Shown here one piece after another: positions 19,544 through 27,614 of a stretch of DNA of 64,000 bases. The position numbers were made by a program, and so were the translations under genes. Source of the DNA: Xenophilus sp. AP218F (GTDB lineage: Bacteria; Pseudomonadota; Gammaproteobacteria; Burkholderiales; Chromobacteriaceae); contig NJIE01000018.1 of assembly GCA_002213445.1 (NCBI GenBank), forward strand, positions 1-64,000, written 5' to 3'. The notes under the pieces are model-generated. The model was not told the origin of the DNA, ran no database searches, and saw only the letters and a list, made by a program, of their open reading frames with translations. How positions within the stretch are numbered: position 1 is the first letter of the stretch; each line of letters opens with the position of its first letter.

Positions 19544-20514
19544 TCCGGCCCCTGCGCCAGCCGTCGCAGCATGCCGTCCAGCGCGTGCCGCGCTTCCGCG
19601 TAGGCCGCGCGCGCGGAGGCTGCCTCCTGGCGCGCGGCGGCCAGCTCCGCTTCCCGCGCCTTGAGCGCCTGCGCCGCCTGACCGCTCTCCGCCTCGGCCA
19701 GGCCCAGTCGCTCGGCTTGCCGTTCCGCGTCCAGACGGGCCTGAGCCAGCTGCTCACGCGCCAGCGCGAGTTCGGTGCCAAGCAACGCCGTTTTCTGCCG
19801 CAGCTGGTCCAGCAACAGAGCCTGGTCGCGCTGCGCGGCCTGCTGGCCGTCCCGCAAGCGGGCCAGCTCCCTGGCCGATTGCTGCCGCTCGGCGATCAGC
19901 TCGTCGTTCAATAGCGAATAGCGGGTTTCCTGCTGGCGCAAGGCCTGCGCCGCGGCGGCGCGTTCGCGCTCGAAACCCGCCTCCAGCGCCTCGCGCTCCC
20001 GCTTCCACTCTTCCCGGTCCGCCTGTCCTTGCCGGCGCAGGTGTTCATGCTCCGTTTGCAGGCCCTCCAGCGCGCGCGCCTTCTCCGCCGCCAGCCGTTC
20101 GGCGTGCTCCCGCTCGCGAACCAGGGCGGCCAGATGCTCGTTGCCGGCGATGAGCTGGTCCTCGCATTCGGCCAGCCTGGCCTGCAAAGTCTGCCGCGCC
20201 TCGCTCCAGGCTTGCTGCAGCGGCGCGAACTCCGCCTGCGCCTGCCGATAAGCGTCGGCCCACAGCGACTGCAGGAACGGCGCGGCGTACTGCGCGAACG
20301 GCGCAGGCAAATCCGGCAAGACCGATTGGCGGCGCTGTTCTTCTTCCCACTCGGCGCGCACCTTGCGCAGTTCGCTGGTGATGGTGGACAGCGAGCCGCG
20401 GCCGATTTCCGCCAGCACCGCGGTCGACGCCGGCAGCTGGCCGGAAGCGCGCAGCTCGCGCCAGGCGATGTCGCGGGTCTGGGCGCGGGCGTCCTGGCGC
20501 AGGGCATCCGACAT
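19534..20514 (-). CDS. KfrA-like DNA-binding coiled-coil protein
   Basis: The ATG at 20514 with GGAGA upstream gives 326 residues; the longer frame to 20604 runs through the promoter region. The N-terminal 80 residues fit the KfrA N-terminal DNA-binding domain (ARTRDIAWRELRASGQ-like TRDIAWRELRASGQLPAST and EIGRGSLSTITSELRKVR). The remaining 240 residues are an almost continuous Ala/Glu/Arg/Gln heptad-rich coiled coil (for example EQLAQARLDAERQAERLG). KfrA proteins of plasmids are autorepressors involved in partition or stability. Here the gene is divergent from a tyrosine recombinase, with a palindrome in the shared promoter region. The role in this setting is inferred. Confidence 0.8.
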   Translation of the reverse strand: MSDALRQDARAQTRDIAWRELRASGQLPASTAVLAEIGRGSLSTITSELRKVRAEWEEEQRRQSVLPDLPAPFAQYAAPFLQSLWADAYRQAQAEFAPLQQAWSEARQTLQARLAECEDQLIAGNEHLAALVREREHAERLAAEKARALEGLQTEHEHLRRQGQADREEWKREREALEAGFERERAAAAQALRQQETRYSLLNDELIAERQQSARELARLRDGQQAAQRDQALLLDQLRQKTALLGTELALAREQLAQARLDAERQAERLGLAEAESGQAAQALKAREAELAAARQEAASARAAYAEARHALDGMLRRLAQGPDEG

Positions 20515-20546
20515 GGCGTTCTCCGGCAAAATGATATGAATGTAAT

Positions 20547-20563
20547 TTACAGTATTACTGTAA
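20547..20563. promoter_or_regulatory. Palindromic operator between kfrA-like gene and recombinase gene
   Basis: TTACAGTATTACTGTAA is a 17-bp dyad (6-bp arms TTACAG/CTGTAA) inside an AT-rich patch unlike its surroundings. It lies 33 bases from the KfrA-like start and about 128 bases from the recombinase start. It is a good candidate for the KfrA-type autorepressor site, possibly controlling both genes. Confidence 0.6.
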
Positions 20564-20690
20564 TTACACCAAGCAAAAAGGCATTGATACGTTATTATTT
20601 TCATAATAACGACGAATTTTGCTATGCTGTCGGAACCTGGCGCGGCGCGCCGGGAAACCGCTCAAATCCTTACCATTCAAGGAATTCGCC

Positions 20691-21836
20691 ATGACGCTCG
20701 CCCCTTTGCCCCCCGCGCCGGCCCCAGGCGCCGCCGGCGCGCCGACGCTGCTGTCCGACGACGACCTGCAGGCGATGCGCGATTGGCTGGAAGAAGTGGC
20801 CGTGGCGCGCTCGCCCAGCACCTGGATCAATTACCGCAAGGAGGCCGAGCGCTTCCTGATCTGGCTGGGCCAGCAAGGGCTGGCCTTGCGCCAGGTGCAG
20901 CGCCAGCAGGTCAACGCCTACCTGCAGCTGCTGCAGCGCCCGCCGACGGAGTGGATCAACGCGCGCCGCGCGCCGCGCGGCCATCCGGACTGGCGGCCGC
21001 TGGCCGGGCCGCTCAAGCCGGCCAGCCAGCGCCAGGCGATGACCATCCTGCACAATTGCTACGACTGGCTGCTGCTGCACGAGCGCGCCGGCGTCGCCCG
21101 CAACCCCTTCCGCCGCGTGCGCGTGCCGCGCGACCAGAGCAGCCTGTTCGAAGAGCGCATGCTGTCGGCGGCGGCGCTCAGCCAGCTGCAGGCCACGATA
21201 GAAGCGCTGCCGCGCGATTCGCTGCGCGACTATCACCACTACTACCGCGCCCGCTGGCTGACGGCGCTGCTCCTGATTGGCGGCCTGCGCCGCGAAGAGG
21301 TGGTAGCCGCGCGCATGGGCGATTTTCGCTACGACGCCAGCTACGACGTTTGGACCTTGCAAGTGACGGGCAAGGGCAACAAGCGCCGGGCGGTGACGGT
21401 GACCGAGGAGCTATGGGAGGAATTGCGCCGCTACCGGCGCAACGCGCTGGGCCTGGACGCCCCGCCCGCGCCGGAAGAAGACGCGCCGCTGATCTTCACG
21501 CTCAACGGCAAGGGCTGGCGCGAGCCGCGGCCGATTGGCGGCAAGCATCTTTACCGCCTGGTCAAGACGCTGCTGGCCCGCGCCGCCCGCCAGGCGCGCG
21601 ACGCAGGGCAGCCGCACCTGGCCGAGGAGTTGCTGCGCGCCTCGCCGCACTGGTTCCGCCACGCCTCGATCACCGGCAAGCTGGAAGCGCAGGTGCCGAT
21701 AGAAGACGTGGCCGAAGAACACGGCCATGTCCACATCGGCACCACGCAACGTTACGCCCACAAGCGCGTCGGCCTGCGCGCCAAGCGGCTGTCCACGGTC
21801 TCGCTCTTGCCCAAGAGCGGCCCGGAGCCAGCCTGA
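20691..21836 (+). CDS. Tyrosine recombinase / site-specific integrase
   Basis: The ATG at 20691, after AAGGAA, gives 381 residues. The N-terminal SAM-like core-binding domain (residues 20-130) begins SDDDLQAMRDWLEEVAVARS. The catalytic domain shows the full residue set: Arg in LIGGLRREEVV (about 198), Lys in VTGKGNKRRAV (about 226), HxxR in SPHWFRHASITGK (about 320), His in EEHGHVHIGTTQ and the nucleophile Tyr in QRYAHKR (about 355). It is longer than XerC/D (about 300) and has no excisionase beside it. I found no obvious att duplications. It could be a domesticated recombinase of a mobile region. Confidence 0.9.
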   Translation: MTLAPLPPAPAPGAAGAPTLLSDDDLQAMRDWLEEVAVARSPSTWINYRKEAERFLIWLGQQGLALRQVQRQQVNAYLQLLQRPPTEWINARRAPRGHPDWRPLAGPLKPASQRQAMTILHNCYDWLLLHERAGVARNPFRRVRVPRDQSSLFEERMLSAAALSQLQATIEALPRDSLRDYHHYYRARWLTALLLIGGLRREEVVAARMGDFRYDASYDVWTLQVTGKGNKRRAVTVTEELWEELRRYRRNALGLDAPPAPEEDAPLIFTLNGKGWREPRPIGGKHLYRLVKTLLARAARQARDAGQPHLAEELLRASPHWFRHASITGKLEAQVPIEDVAEEHGHVHIGTTQRYAHKRVGLRAKRLSTVSLLPKSGPEPA

Positions 21837-21854
21837 AACCGGTACAATGCCGCC

Positions 21855-22781
21855 ATGAGCGCAAACCCGCACGATCTGGTATTCAAACAGTTCCTGACCG
21901 ACCCCGCCACGGCGCGCGACTTCCTGGCCATCCACCTGCCGCCGGCGCTGCGCGCGCTGTGCGACCTGGACACGCTGCGGCTGGAATCCGGTTCCTTCAT
22001 CGAGCCGGAGTTGCGGCCGTATTATTCGGACATCCTGTATTCGGTGCAAAGCGCCGGGAAACCCGGCTACATCTACGCGGTGATCGAGCACCAATCCACG
22101 CCGGACAAGCTGATGGCCTTCCGCTTGATGCGCTACTGCATCGCCGCCATGCACCAGCACCTGCGCAACGGCCACGACCGGCTGCCGCTGGTGGCGCCGC
22201 TGCTGTTCTACCACGGCAGCGTCAGCCCCTACCCCTTCAGCACCAACTGGCTGGACCTGTTCGACACCCCGGACGCGGCGGCCGCGCTCTACAGCCGGGA
22301 TTTCCCGCTGGTGGACGTCACCGTGATCCCCGACGACGAAATCCTGCGCCACAAGCGGGTGGCTCTGCTGGAGCTGGTGCAAAAGCATATCCGCCAGCGC
22401 GACATGCTCGATCTGGCGCAGGAAATCGCCTTTCTGCTGCGGCTGGGCCTGTGTTCCACAGAACAGCTGGAATCGCTGTTACACTACATCTTGCAGACGG
22501 GCGAAACGGCGCAGCCGGACGTCTTCTTGCAAACCCTGGCGAACAGTTCGCCGCAGTACGAGGAATTAGTGATGACCATTGCCCAACAGCTCCGCCAGGA
22601 AGGCATCTCGGTGGGGATGGAGCGCGGCCGCCAGGAAGGGCTGCAAGAAGGCCTGCAGGCCGGCGAGAAAAAAGGCGTGCTGCAAGTGGCCCGCATGATG
22701 CTGGCCAAAGGCGTCGATCGCAAGATCATCCTGGAAACCACCGGTCTGAGCGAACAGGAGCTGAGCCAGCTCTCGCACTGA
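21855..22781 (+). CDS. Rpn-family PD-(D/E)XK nuclease (recombination-promoting)
   Basis: The 308-residue protein matches the Rpn/YhgA-type family formerly called transposase_31: N-terminal PHDLVFKQFLTDPATARDFL, the nuclease core YSDILYSVQS followed by YIYAVIEHQSTPDKLMAFRL (D...EHQS), and the family's C-terminal tail of repeated EG/GM turns (GMERGRQEGLQEGLQAGEKK) ending in a helix (ILETTGLSEQELSQL). E. coli RpnA is a Ca-stimulated endonuclease that promotes RecA-independent recombination. It is 18 bases downstream of the recombinase gene and likely shares its transcript. A strong terminator follows. Confidence 0.9.
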   Translation: MSANPHDLVFKQFLTDPATARDFLAIHLPPALRALCDLDTLRLESGSFIEPELRPYYSDILYSVQSAGKPGYIYAVIEHQSTPDKLMAFRLMRYCIAAMHQHLRNGHDRLPLVAPLLFYHGSVSPYPFSTNWLDLFDTPDAAAALYSRDFPLVDVTVIPDDEILRHKRVALLELVQKHIRQRDMLDLAQEIAFLLRLGLCSTEQLESLLHYILQTGETAQPDVFLQTLANSSPQYEELVMTIAQQLRQEGISVGMERGRQEGLQEGLQAGEKKGVLQVARMMLAKGVDRKIILETTGLSEQELSQLSH

Positions 22782-22802
22782 CCCGAACCTTCGCCCCATC
22801 CC

Positions 22803-22829
22803 GAAGCCCGGCCCGCAGCCGGGCTTTTT
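22803..22829 (+). terminator. Intrinsic terminator after rpn gene
   Basis: An AGCCCGGC/GCCGGGCT stem with a five-base loop is followed directly by five Ts. It separates the recombinase/nuclease transcript from the injection-system operon. Confidence 0.85.
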
Positions 22830-22858
22830 GCTGTCTTGCGCCGCCGCGCCGGGCCGAA

Positions 22859-22878
22859 TGTGTAGCAAATTGCGACAC
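22859..22878. promoter_or_regulatory. Palindromic 20-bp motif, copy 1
   Basis: TGTGTAGCAAATTGCGACAC is an imperfect dyad (GTAGCAA-N-TTGCGAC). An exact second copy lies at 57604-57623 and a variant at 62795-62813. This copy is 254 bases before the first sheath gene, just beyond the rpn terminator. It is a candidate operator for the structural operon or a ParB-type site. No clear -35/-10 pair is visible between it and the sheath start. Confidence 0.55.
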
Positions 22879-23052
22879 GATCCTCCCGCATCCCCTGCCC
22901 CGAATCCGCGCGACACAAACCGTGTGCCGCCCCCGCGCCGCGCCCGGCGGCCCGCGCTAAGATAGCGTCACCTCATCGGCATACGTCCGACCCCGGCCCC
23001 TGGCTTCGCGCAAGCCTCCGCCTTACCCCTTCCCAACGTCCCCTCCCCTAAC

Positions 23053-23079
23053 CCGGCCTGCCGCCTCACGGCAGGCCGG
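23053..23079 (+). promoter_or_regulatory. Leader hairpin upstream of first sheath gene
   Basis: An 11-bp perfect stem (CCGGCCTGCCG and complement) with loop CCTCA ends 33 bases before the sheath ATG and outside its ribosome-binding site (AAGGA). With no T run it is more likely a 5'-end stabiliser of an abundant transcript than a terminator. Confidence 0.5.
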
Positions 23080-23112
23080 CGTGTCCAGGGTTGAACAAGG
23101 AACAGACTCTTC

Positions 23113-24645
23113 ATGGCCAAGCCCTACAAAACCCCCGACGTCTACGTGACCGAGGTTTCCACCCTGCCGCCGTCCGTGGTGCAGGTCGCCACCGCCGTCC
23201 CAGCCTTCATCGGCAACGTCGCCAAAGTGCTGGACGACGGCGGCAACGCAATCGCCCCTCCCGTCTTTCCGGTCATTCGCCGCATCACCTCCATCGCCGA
23301 ATACGAGCAGTACTTCGGCGGGCCGGCGCTGTTGACCGGCACGCTCACCTGCGAGGTTACCCAAAAGAACAACCAAATCATCACGGCCAGCATTTCCTTT
23401 GAGGAAATGGCCGAGACCGGTCTAGATGACAAAAAGAACCCGGTATTCAGCAAAGGCACTTCCGCTGCCAAAGTCAATACCTTGTACTACGCGTTGCAGC
23501 TTTTCTTCGCTAACGGCGGCGGCGTCGCTTACGTGGCGGCCATAGGCGTGACAGGCGGCGGTCTGGCGGAAAATGTCGCGCAAACTACGCCCGTAGACGC
23601 GCTGAAAGCCGCGTTGATCGAACTGGAAAAAGCAGACGAAGTGACGCTGCTGCTGGCCCCGGAATTTGCCACTGCCGCAGATTATGCCGTTAACGCCGCG
23701 CAGCCCTTGCTGGCGCACGCCGCCAAGATGGGCGACCGTTTTGCATTGGTAGACGCGCCATCCACGATCAAACCCAACGACGTGAAGGCTTTGACCAGCT
23801 GGCGCGGCACGATCGCCGGCACGGTGGATACGCTGAAATACGGCGCAGCGTATTACCCGTTCCTGAACACCCCGCTGCAGGCCCAGCCCGATACTGGAAA
23901 AATCGTGGTCGCCGGCACCCTCAAGAAGATCACCGTTGACGAGAACGGCAAGGAACAGACGGCATCGTCCACCATGCCGGAAACCACTCTGGCCGCCTTG
24001 CTCAAGAAATACACCGGCTCGCAGCTGGAAGCTCAAACGCTGGCCCTGCTGGCGCAACAAACGCTGACCCTGCCGCCCTCCGCCGCCATCGCCGGCGTCT
24101 ACGCCCAGACCGACGCCGCCCGCGGCGTGTGGAAGGCACCGGCCAACGTCCCGCTCGCCGCCGTCAACGGCCCCGCCGTCATCGTCACCGCCGAACAGCA
24201 GGGCGAATTCAACGTCGACGCCACCGCCGGCAAGTCCATCAACGTCATCCGCGCCTTCACCGGCCAGGGCTCGCTGGTATGGGGCGCCCGCACCCTCGCC
24301 GGCAACAGCAACGAGTGGCGCTACATCAACGTCCGCCGCCTGTTCAACATGGTGGAGGAGTCGGTCAAGAAGGCCACCGCCTTCGCCATGTTCGAACCCA
24401 ATACCCCGATGACCTGGCTCAAGGTGAAGTCGATGATCGACTCCTACCTCACCGGCCTGTGGAAGCAGGGCGCGCTGTTCGGCGATACCGCCGAGCAGGC
24501 CTTCTTCGTCACCGTCGGCCTGGGCACCACCATGACCGAAGACGACATCAACAACGGCTACATGAACATCAAGATCGGCCTCGCCGCCGTCCGCCCCGCC
24601 GAGTTCATCGAGCTGGCCTTCTCCCACAAATCCATCGGCGCTTAA
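23113..24645 (+). CDS. eCIS contractile sheath protein 1
   Basis: The 510-residue protein has the tail-sheath signature of AFP/PVC/MAC-type systems: N-terminal YKTPDVYVTEVSTLPPSV and VATAVPAFIGNV, and a C-terminal core with WRYINVRRLFNMVEESVKKA, FEPNTPMTWLKVKSMIDSYL and VTVGLGTTMTEDDIN. The first 30 and last 200 residues are nearly the same as sheath 2, while residues about 33-310, including the surface domain, differ strongly. Sheath subunits polymerise around the tube and contract to drive it. It is the first gene of the structural operon, with AAGGA eight bases upstream of the ATG. Confidence 0.96.
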   Translation: MAKPYKTPDVYVTEVSTLPPSVVQVATAVPAFIGNVAKVLDDGGNAIAPPVFPVIRRITSIAEYEQYFGGPALLTGTLTCEVTQKNNQIITASISFEEMAETGLDDKKNPVFSKGTSAAKVNTLYYALQLFFANGGGVAYVAAIGVTGGGLAENVAQTTPVDALKAALIELEKADEVTLLLAPEFATAADYAVNAAQPLLAHAAKMGDRFALVDAPSTIKPNDVKALTSWRGTIAGTVDTLKYGAAYYPFLNTPLQAQPDTGKIVVAGTLKKITVDENGKEQTASSTMPETTLAALLKKYTGSQLEAQTLALLAQQTLTLPPSAAIAGVYAQTDAARGVWKAPANVPLAAVNGPAVIVTAEQQGEFNVDATAGKSINVIRAFTGQGSLVWGARTLAGNSNEWRYINVRRLFNMVEESVKKATAFAMFEPNTPMTWLKVKSMIDSYLTGLWKQGALFGDTAEQAFFVTVGLGTTMTEDDINNGYMNIKIGLAAVRPAEFIELAFSHKSIGA

Positions 24646-25118
24646 GCGCTAGGAGCCCGACATGGCCGTCAAACCACAAGATATCGCCAACACCTATCCC
24701 ATCCCGGTCTACCGCTTCGTCGTCTCCGTCGGCGGCGAATCGCTGTCCTTCTCCGAAGTCTCCGGCCTCGACATCGCCTACGAGACCATCACCTACAAGC
24801 ACGGCATGGGCAAAATCCATATGCCGGGCCAGCAGTCCGACATCAACATCACCCTCAAGCGCGGCCTGGTGAAGAAGCAGACCCAGTTCTACGACTGGAT
24901 CCACTCCATCTCCCTCAACCAGATCGACAAGCGCGACATCACCGTCAGCCTCACCGACGCCACCGGCCAGAAACCGGTCGTCACCTGGAACATCGCCAAC
25001 GCCTTCCCCAAGAAGCTCACCGCCCCGAGCTTCAACGGCGGCTCCAACGAAGTTTCCGTCGAGCAGCTTGAACTGATGGCCGACGACATCACCGTCACCT
25101 TCCACTAAGCCGCGCCGC
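24049..25118. repeat. Direct repeat, copy A (sheath 3' part plus tube)
   Basis: About 1070 bases, covering the last 200 codons of sheath 1, the spacer and all of tube 1, appear identical to 26047-27116 at a constant offset of 1998 bases. Shadow frames through both copies also translate identically, so synonymous sites are conserved too. This indicates a recent duplication or gene conversion. Confidence 0.9.
24662..25108 (+). CDS. eCIS inner tube protein 1 (gp19/Hcp-like)
   Basis: The 148-residue tube subunit has IANTYPIPVYRFVVSVGGES, FSEVSGLDIAYETITYKHGM and a C-terminal VEQLELMADDITVTFH, as in Afp1/Pvc1. It has a strong AGGAG site 17 bases after the sheath stop. The protein is identical to tube 2, encoded at 26660-27106. 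Hexameric rings of this protein form the conduit that carries cargo. Confidence 0.95.
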   Translation: MAVKPQDIANTYPIPVYRFVVSVGGESLSFSEVSGLDIAYETITYKHGMGKIHMPGQQSDINITLKRGLVKKQTQFYDWIHSISLNQIDKRDITVSLTDATGQKPVVTWNIANAFPKKLTAPSFNGGSNEVSVEQLELMADDITVTFH

Positions 25119-25150
25119 GCGCGCTTCGGCGCGGCCCGCGCGCCGCGTCC
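25111..25150 (+). promoter_or_regulatory. GC-only hairpin after tube 1
   Basis: Directly after the tube stop is an all-GC block with a CGCGC-TTCG-GCGCG core (a UUCG tetraloop in RNA) and further self-complementary CGCGCCGCG arms. There is no T run. It lies in the same position as the larger hairpin after tube 2, so it is a candidate mRNA-stability or attenuation element. Confidence 0.45.
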
Positions 25151-25170
25151 CTTTCCCCAAGGCAAATATC

Positions 25171-26643
25171 ATGAGCAAACCGTATACCACTCCCGACGTT
25201 TACGTGACCGAGGTTTCCACCCTGCCGCCGTCCGTGGTGCAAGTGGCCACCGCCATCCCGGCCTTCATCGGCTATGTGGAAAAAGCGCTGGACGACAACG
25301 GCAAGTCGATCGATGTCGGCATCGAAGCCAAAAACGACAAGGGCGTTTCCAACGGTAAAAGCATCGTCACCCGCCGCATCGGCTCGATGCTGGAATACGA
25401 ACAGTATTTCGGCGTCGGCGCGCCGCAATCGGGCACAGTCAAGAAAGGCAGCAACGGCCTGACTTTCCAGGCTGACCCGCAGTCTTTCATTCTCTACTAC
25501 GCGCTGCAGCACTTCTACGCCAACGGCGGCGGCGAGGCCTATATCGTGGCGGTGGGCGATTACCAGGCAACGCCCTCGGCCGGCGACTTCCAGAAGGGCA
25601 TCGCCAAGACCGAGGAGCTGGACGAAGTGACGCTGTTGCTGGCGCCGGAAGCCAGCCTGCTGAAGGTGACCACTACGCCCGCAGATCCCACAACCACCCC
25701 GGCCACTCCCGAAATCATCGTGCATTCGGACTACTACGGCAAAGTCGTCGCCGACATGCTGAGCCAGGCGAAAAAGCTGGGCGACCGCTTCGCGCTGATC
25801 GACCCGGTCGTCAAGGACAAAGACGGCCATGCTCTTTCCCTGAGCGCTTTTCGCAGCATTTTGCGCGATAACCTCACCGGCACCATCGATCAGCTGAAAT
25901 ACGGCGCGGCCTACTATCCGCAGCTGAACAGCAGCATCGCCCCGGCGATTGGCGATGGTTCGAAAATCAAGCTGAGCGGCTTCAGCCAGGCCTCGCTCGA
26001 CAAACTTGGCGTCGCCACCGCCGAATACGCCCAGGTGGCGGCCTTCCTGGCGCAACAAACGCTGACCCTGCCGCCCTCCGCCGCCATCGCCGGCGTCTAC
26101 GCCCAGACCGACGCCGCCCGCGGCGTGTGGAAGGCACCGGCCAACGTCCCGCTCGCCGCCGTCAACGGCCCCGCCGTCATCGTCACCGCCGAACAGCAGG
26201 GCGAATTCAACGTCGACGCCACCGCCGGCAAGTCCATCAACGTCATCCGCGCCTTCACCGGCCAGGGCTCGCTGGTATGGGGCGCCCGCACCCTCGCCGG
26301 CAACAGCAACGAGTGGCGCTACATCAACGTCCGCCGCCTGTTCAACATGGTGGAGGAGTCGGTCAAGAAGGCCACCGCCTTCGCCATGTTCGAACCCAAT
26401 ACCCCGATGACCTGGCTCAAGGTGAAGTCGATGATCGACTCCTACCTCACCGGCCTGTGGAAGCAGGGCGCGCTGTTCGGCGATACCGCCGAGCAGGCCT
26501 TCTTCGTCACCGTCGGCCTGGGCACCACCATGACCGAAGACGACATCAACAACGGCTACATGAACATCAAGATCGGCCTCGCCGCCGTCCGCCCCGCCGA
26601 GTTCATCGAGCTGGCCTTCTCCCACAAATCCATCGGCGCTTAA
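25171..26643 (+). CDS. eCIS contractile sheath protein 2
   Basis: The 490-residue paralogue of sheath 1 starts YTTPDVYVTEVSTLPPSV and VATAIPAFIGYVEK, then has its own middle part (for example IGSMLEYEQYFGVGAPQSG and LDEVTLLLAPEASLLKV). From residue about 293 (LAQQTLTLPPSAAIAGVYAQ) to the end it is identical to sheath 1. The divergent middle includes the domains that face outward in solved sheaths, so the two may differ in sheath stability or surface properties while sharing the same contractile core. AFP and PVC also encode several sheaths. Confidence 0.96.
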   Translation: MSKPYTTPDVYVTEVSTLPPSVVQVATAIPAFIGYVEKALDDNGKSIDVGIEAKNDKGVSNGKSIVTRRIGSMLEYEQYFGVGAPQSGTVKKGSNGLTFQADPQSFILYYALQHFYANGGGEAYIVAVGDYQATPSAGDFQKGIAKTEELDEVTLLLAPEASLLKVTTTPADPTTTPATPEIIVHSDYYGKVVADMLSQAKKLGDRFALIDPVVKDKDGHALSLSAFRSILRDNLTGTIDQLKYGAAYYPQLNSSIAPAIGDGSKIKLSGFSQASLDKLGVATAEYAQVAAFLAQQTLTLPPSAAIAGVYAQTDAARGVWKAPANVPLAAVNGPAVIVTAEQQGEFNVDATAGKSINVIRAFTGQGSLVWGARTLAGNSNEWRYINVRRLFNMVEESVKKATAFAMFEPNTPMTWLKVKSMIDSYLTGLWKQGALFGDTAEQAFFVTVGLGTTMTEDDINNGYMNIKIGLAAVRPAEFIELAFSHKSIGA

Positions 26644-27116
26644 GCGCTAGGAGCCCGACATGGCCGTCAAACCACAAGATATCGCCAACACCTATCCCAT
26701 CCCGGTCTACCGCTTCGTCGTCTCCGTCGGCGGCGAATCGCTGTCCTTCTCCGAAGTCTCCGGCCTCGACATCGCCTACGAGACCATCACCTACAAGCAC
26801 GGCATGGGCAAAATCCATATGCCGGGCCAGCAGTCCGACATCAACATCACCCTCAAGCGCGGCCTGGTGAAGAAGCAGACCCAGTTCTACGACTGGATCC
26901 ACTCCATCTCCCTCAACCAGATCGACAAGCGCGACATCACCGTCAGCCTCACCGACGCCACCGGCCAGAAACCGGTCGTCACCTGGAACATCGCCAACGC
27001 CTTCCCCAAGAAGCTCACCGCCCCGAGCTTCAACGGCGGCTCCAACGAAGTTTCCGTCGAGCAGCTTGAACTGATGGCCGACGACATCACCGTCACCTTC
27101 CACTAAGCCGCGCCGC
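26047..27116. repeat. Direct repeat, copy B (sheath 3' part plus tube)
   Basis: This is the second copy of the repeat described at 24049-25118. It starts inside the sheath 2 gene and ends just after the tube 2 stop at the first bases of the following hairpin. Recombination between copies would delete or duplicate one sheath-tube unit in frame. Confidence 0.9.
26660..27106 (+). CDS. eCIS inner tube protein 2, identical to tube 1
   Basis: The gene encodes the same 148 residues as the one at 24662-25108 and lies in the second copy of the 1070-base repeat. The AGGAG ribosome-binding site and 16-base spacer from the sheath stop are also the same. Two identical copies double the dosage of the most abundant component or reflect recent homogenisation. 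Confidence 0.95.
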   Translation: MAVKPQDIANTYPIPVYRFVVSVGGESLSFSEVSGLDIAYETITYKHGMGKIHMPGQQSDINITLKRGLVKKQTQFYDWIHSISLNQIDKRDITVSLTDATGQKPVVTWNIANAFPKKLTAPSFNGGSNEVSVEQLELMADDITVTFH

Positions 27117-27146
27117 TCCGGCCGGCCGCCAGGCGGCCGGCCGGAG
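27116..27146 (+). promoter_or_regulatory. Perfect 31-base GC palindrome after tube 2
   Basis: Arms 27116-27130 and 27132-27146 are perfectly complementary (CTCCGGCCGGCCGCC and its complement) around a single central A. There is no T run after it and the next ribosome-binding site follows within 5 bases. It marks the border between the abundant sheath/tube genes and the low-copy genes, so a role in stabilising the upstream mRNA or attenuating read-through is plausible. Confidence 0.55.
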
Positions 27147-27158
27147 CAAGGATTCCGC

Positions 27159-27614
27159 ATGGCCAAAACCATCCTGCCCTATCTCGCCGCCTACCGCTTC
27201 GCCGTCACCATGACGGTGGGGCTGAAAATGATCGCCAGCGACCTGCGCTTCCAGTCGGTGGGCAACCTCGACCTGGAACGCAAGCTGGAATGGCAAAACG
27301 GACAAGCCTTCCTGATCAAGGACGAGAGCATCAAGACCTTGACGCTCAAGCGCGGGCTGATCGCGCCGGGCAACGCCAAGGACAACCCGCTGGAAGACGC
27401 GACCCGGCAACAGATCACCCTCTGGAGCGAACGTCTGGTGCGCACCGACCTGCTGATCAACGCCTTGGACGACAAAGGCCAGCCCAAGGCCACCTGGAAA
27501 GTGGACGGCGCGGTGCTGCGCAAGATCGACTGGGGCGGCCTCGACGCCGGCCGCAACGAGATCCTGCTGGAAGAAATGCAGTTTGAATACCGCGTATTGC
27601 GTCCGTTCTCATGA
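27159..27614 (+). CDS. eCIS tube-like protein (Afp5-like tube initiator)
   Basis: The 151-residue tube-fold paralogue is clearly diverged from tubes 1 and 2: LPYLAAYRFAVTMTVGLKMI, GNLDLERKLEWQNGQAFLIK, TLTLKRGLIAPGN and a C-terminal NEILLEEMQFEYRVL. In AFP/PVC such second tube proteins (Afp5) join the tube to the baseplate hub. AAGGA precedes the ATG. The stop overlaps the next start by ATGA. Confidence 0.88.
   Translation: MAKTILPYLAAYRFAVTMTVGLKMIASDLRFQSVGNLDLERKLEWQNGQAFLIKDESIKTLTLKRGLIAPGNAKDNPLEDATRQQITLWSERLVRTDLLINALDDKGQPKATWKVDGAVLRKIDWGGLDAGRNEILLEEMQFEYRVLRPFS

Noticed and set aside
22782-23112. Clear sigma-70 promoter for the structural operon
   Set aside because: I looked for a -35/-10 pair and found only isolated weak matches (such as TAAGAT near 22959), so no promoter call is made.
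23422-26625. Minus-strand frames opposite the two sheath genes
   Set aside because: They are mirror shadows of the sheath repeats, with Gly/Asp/Val-rich low-information sequence.
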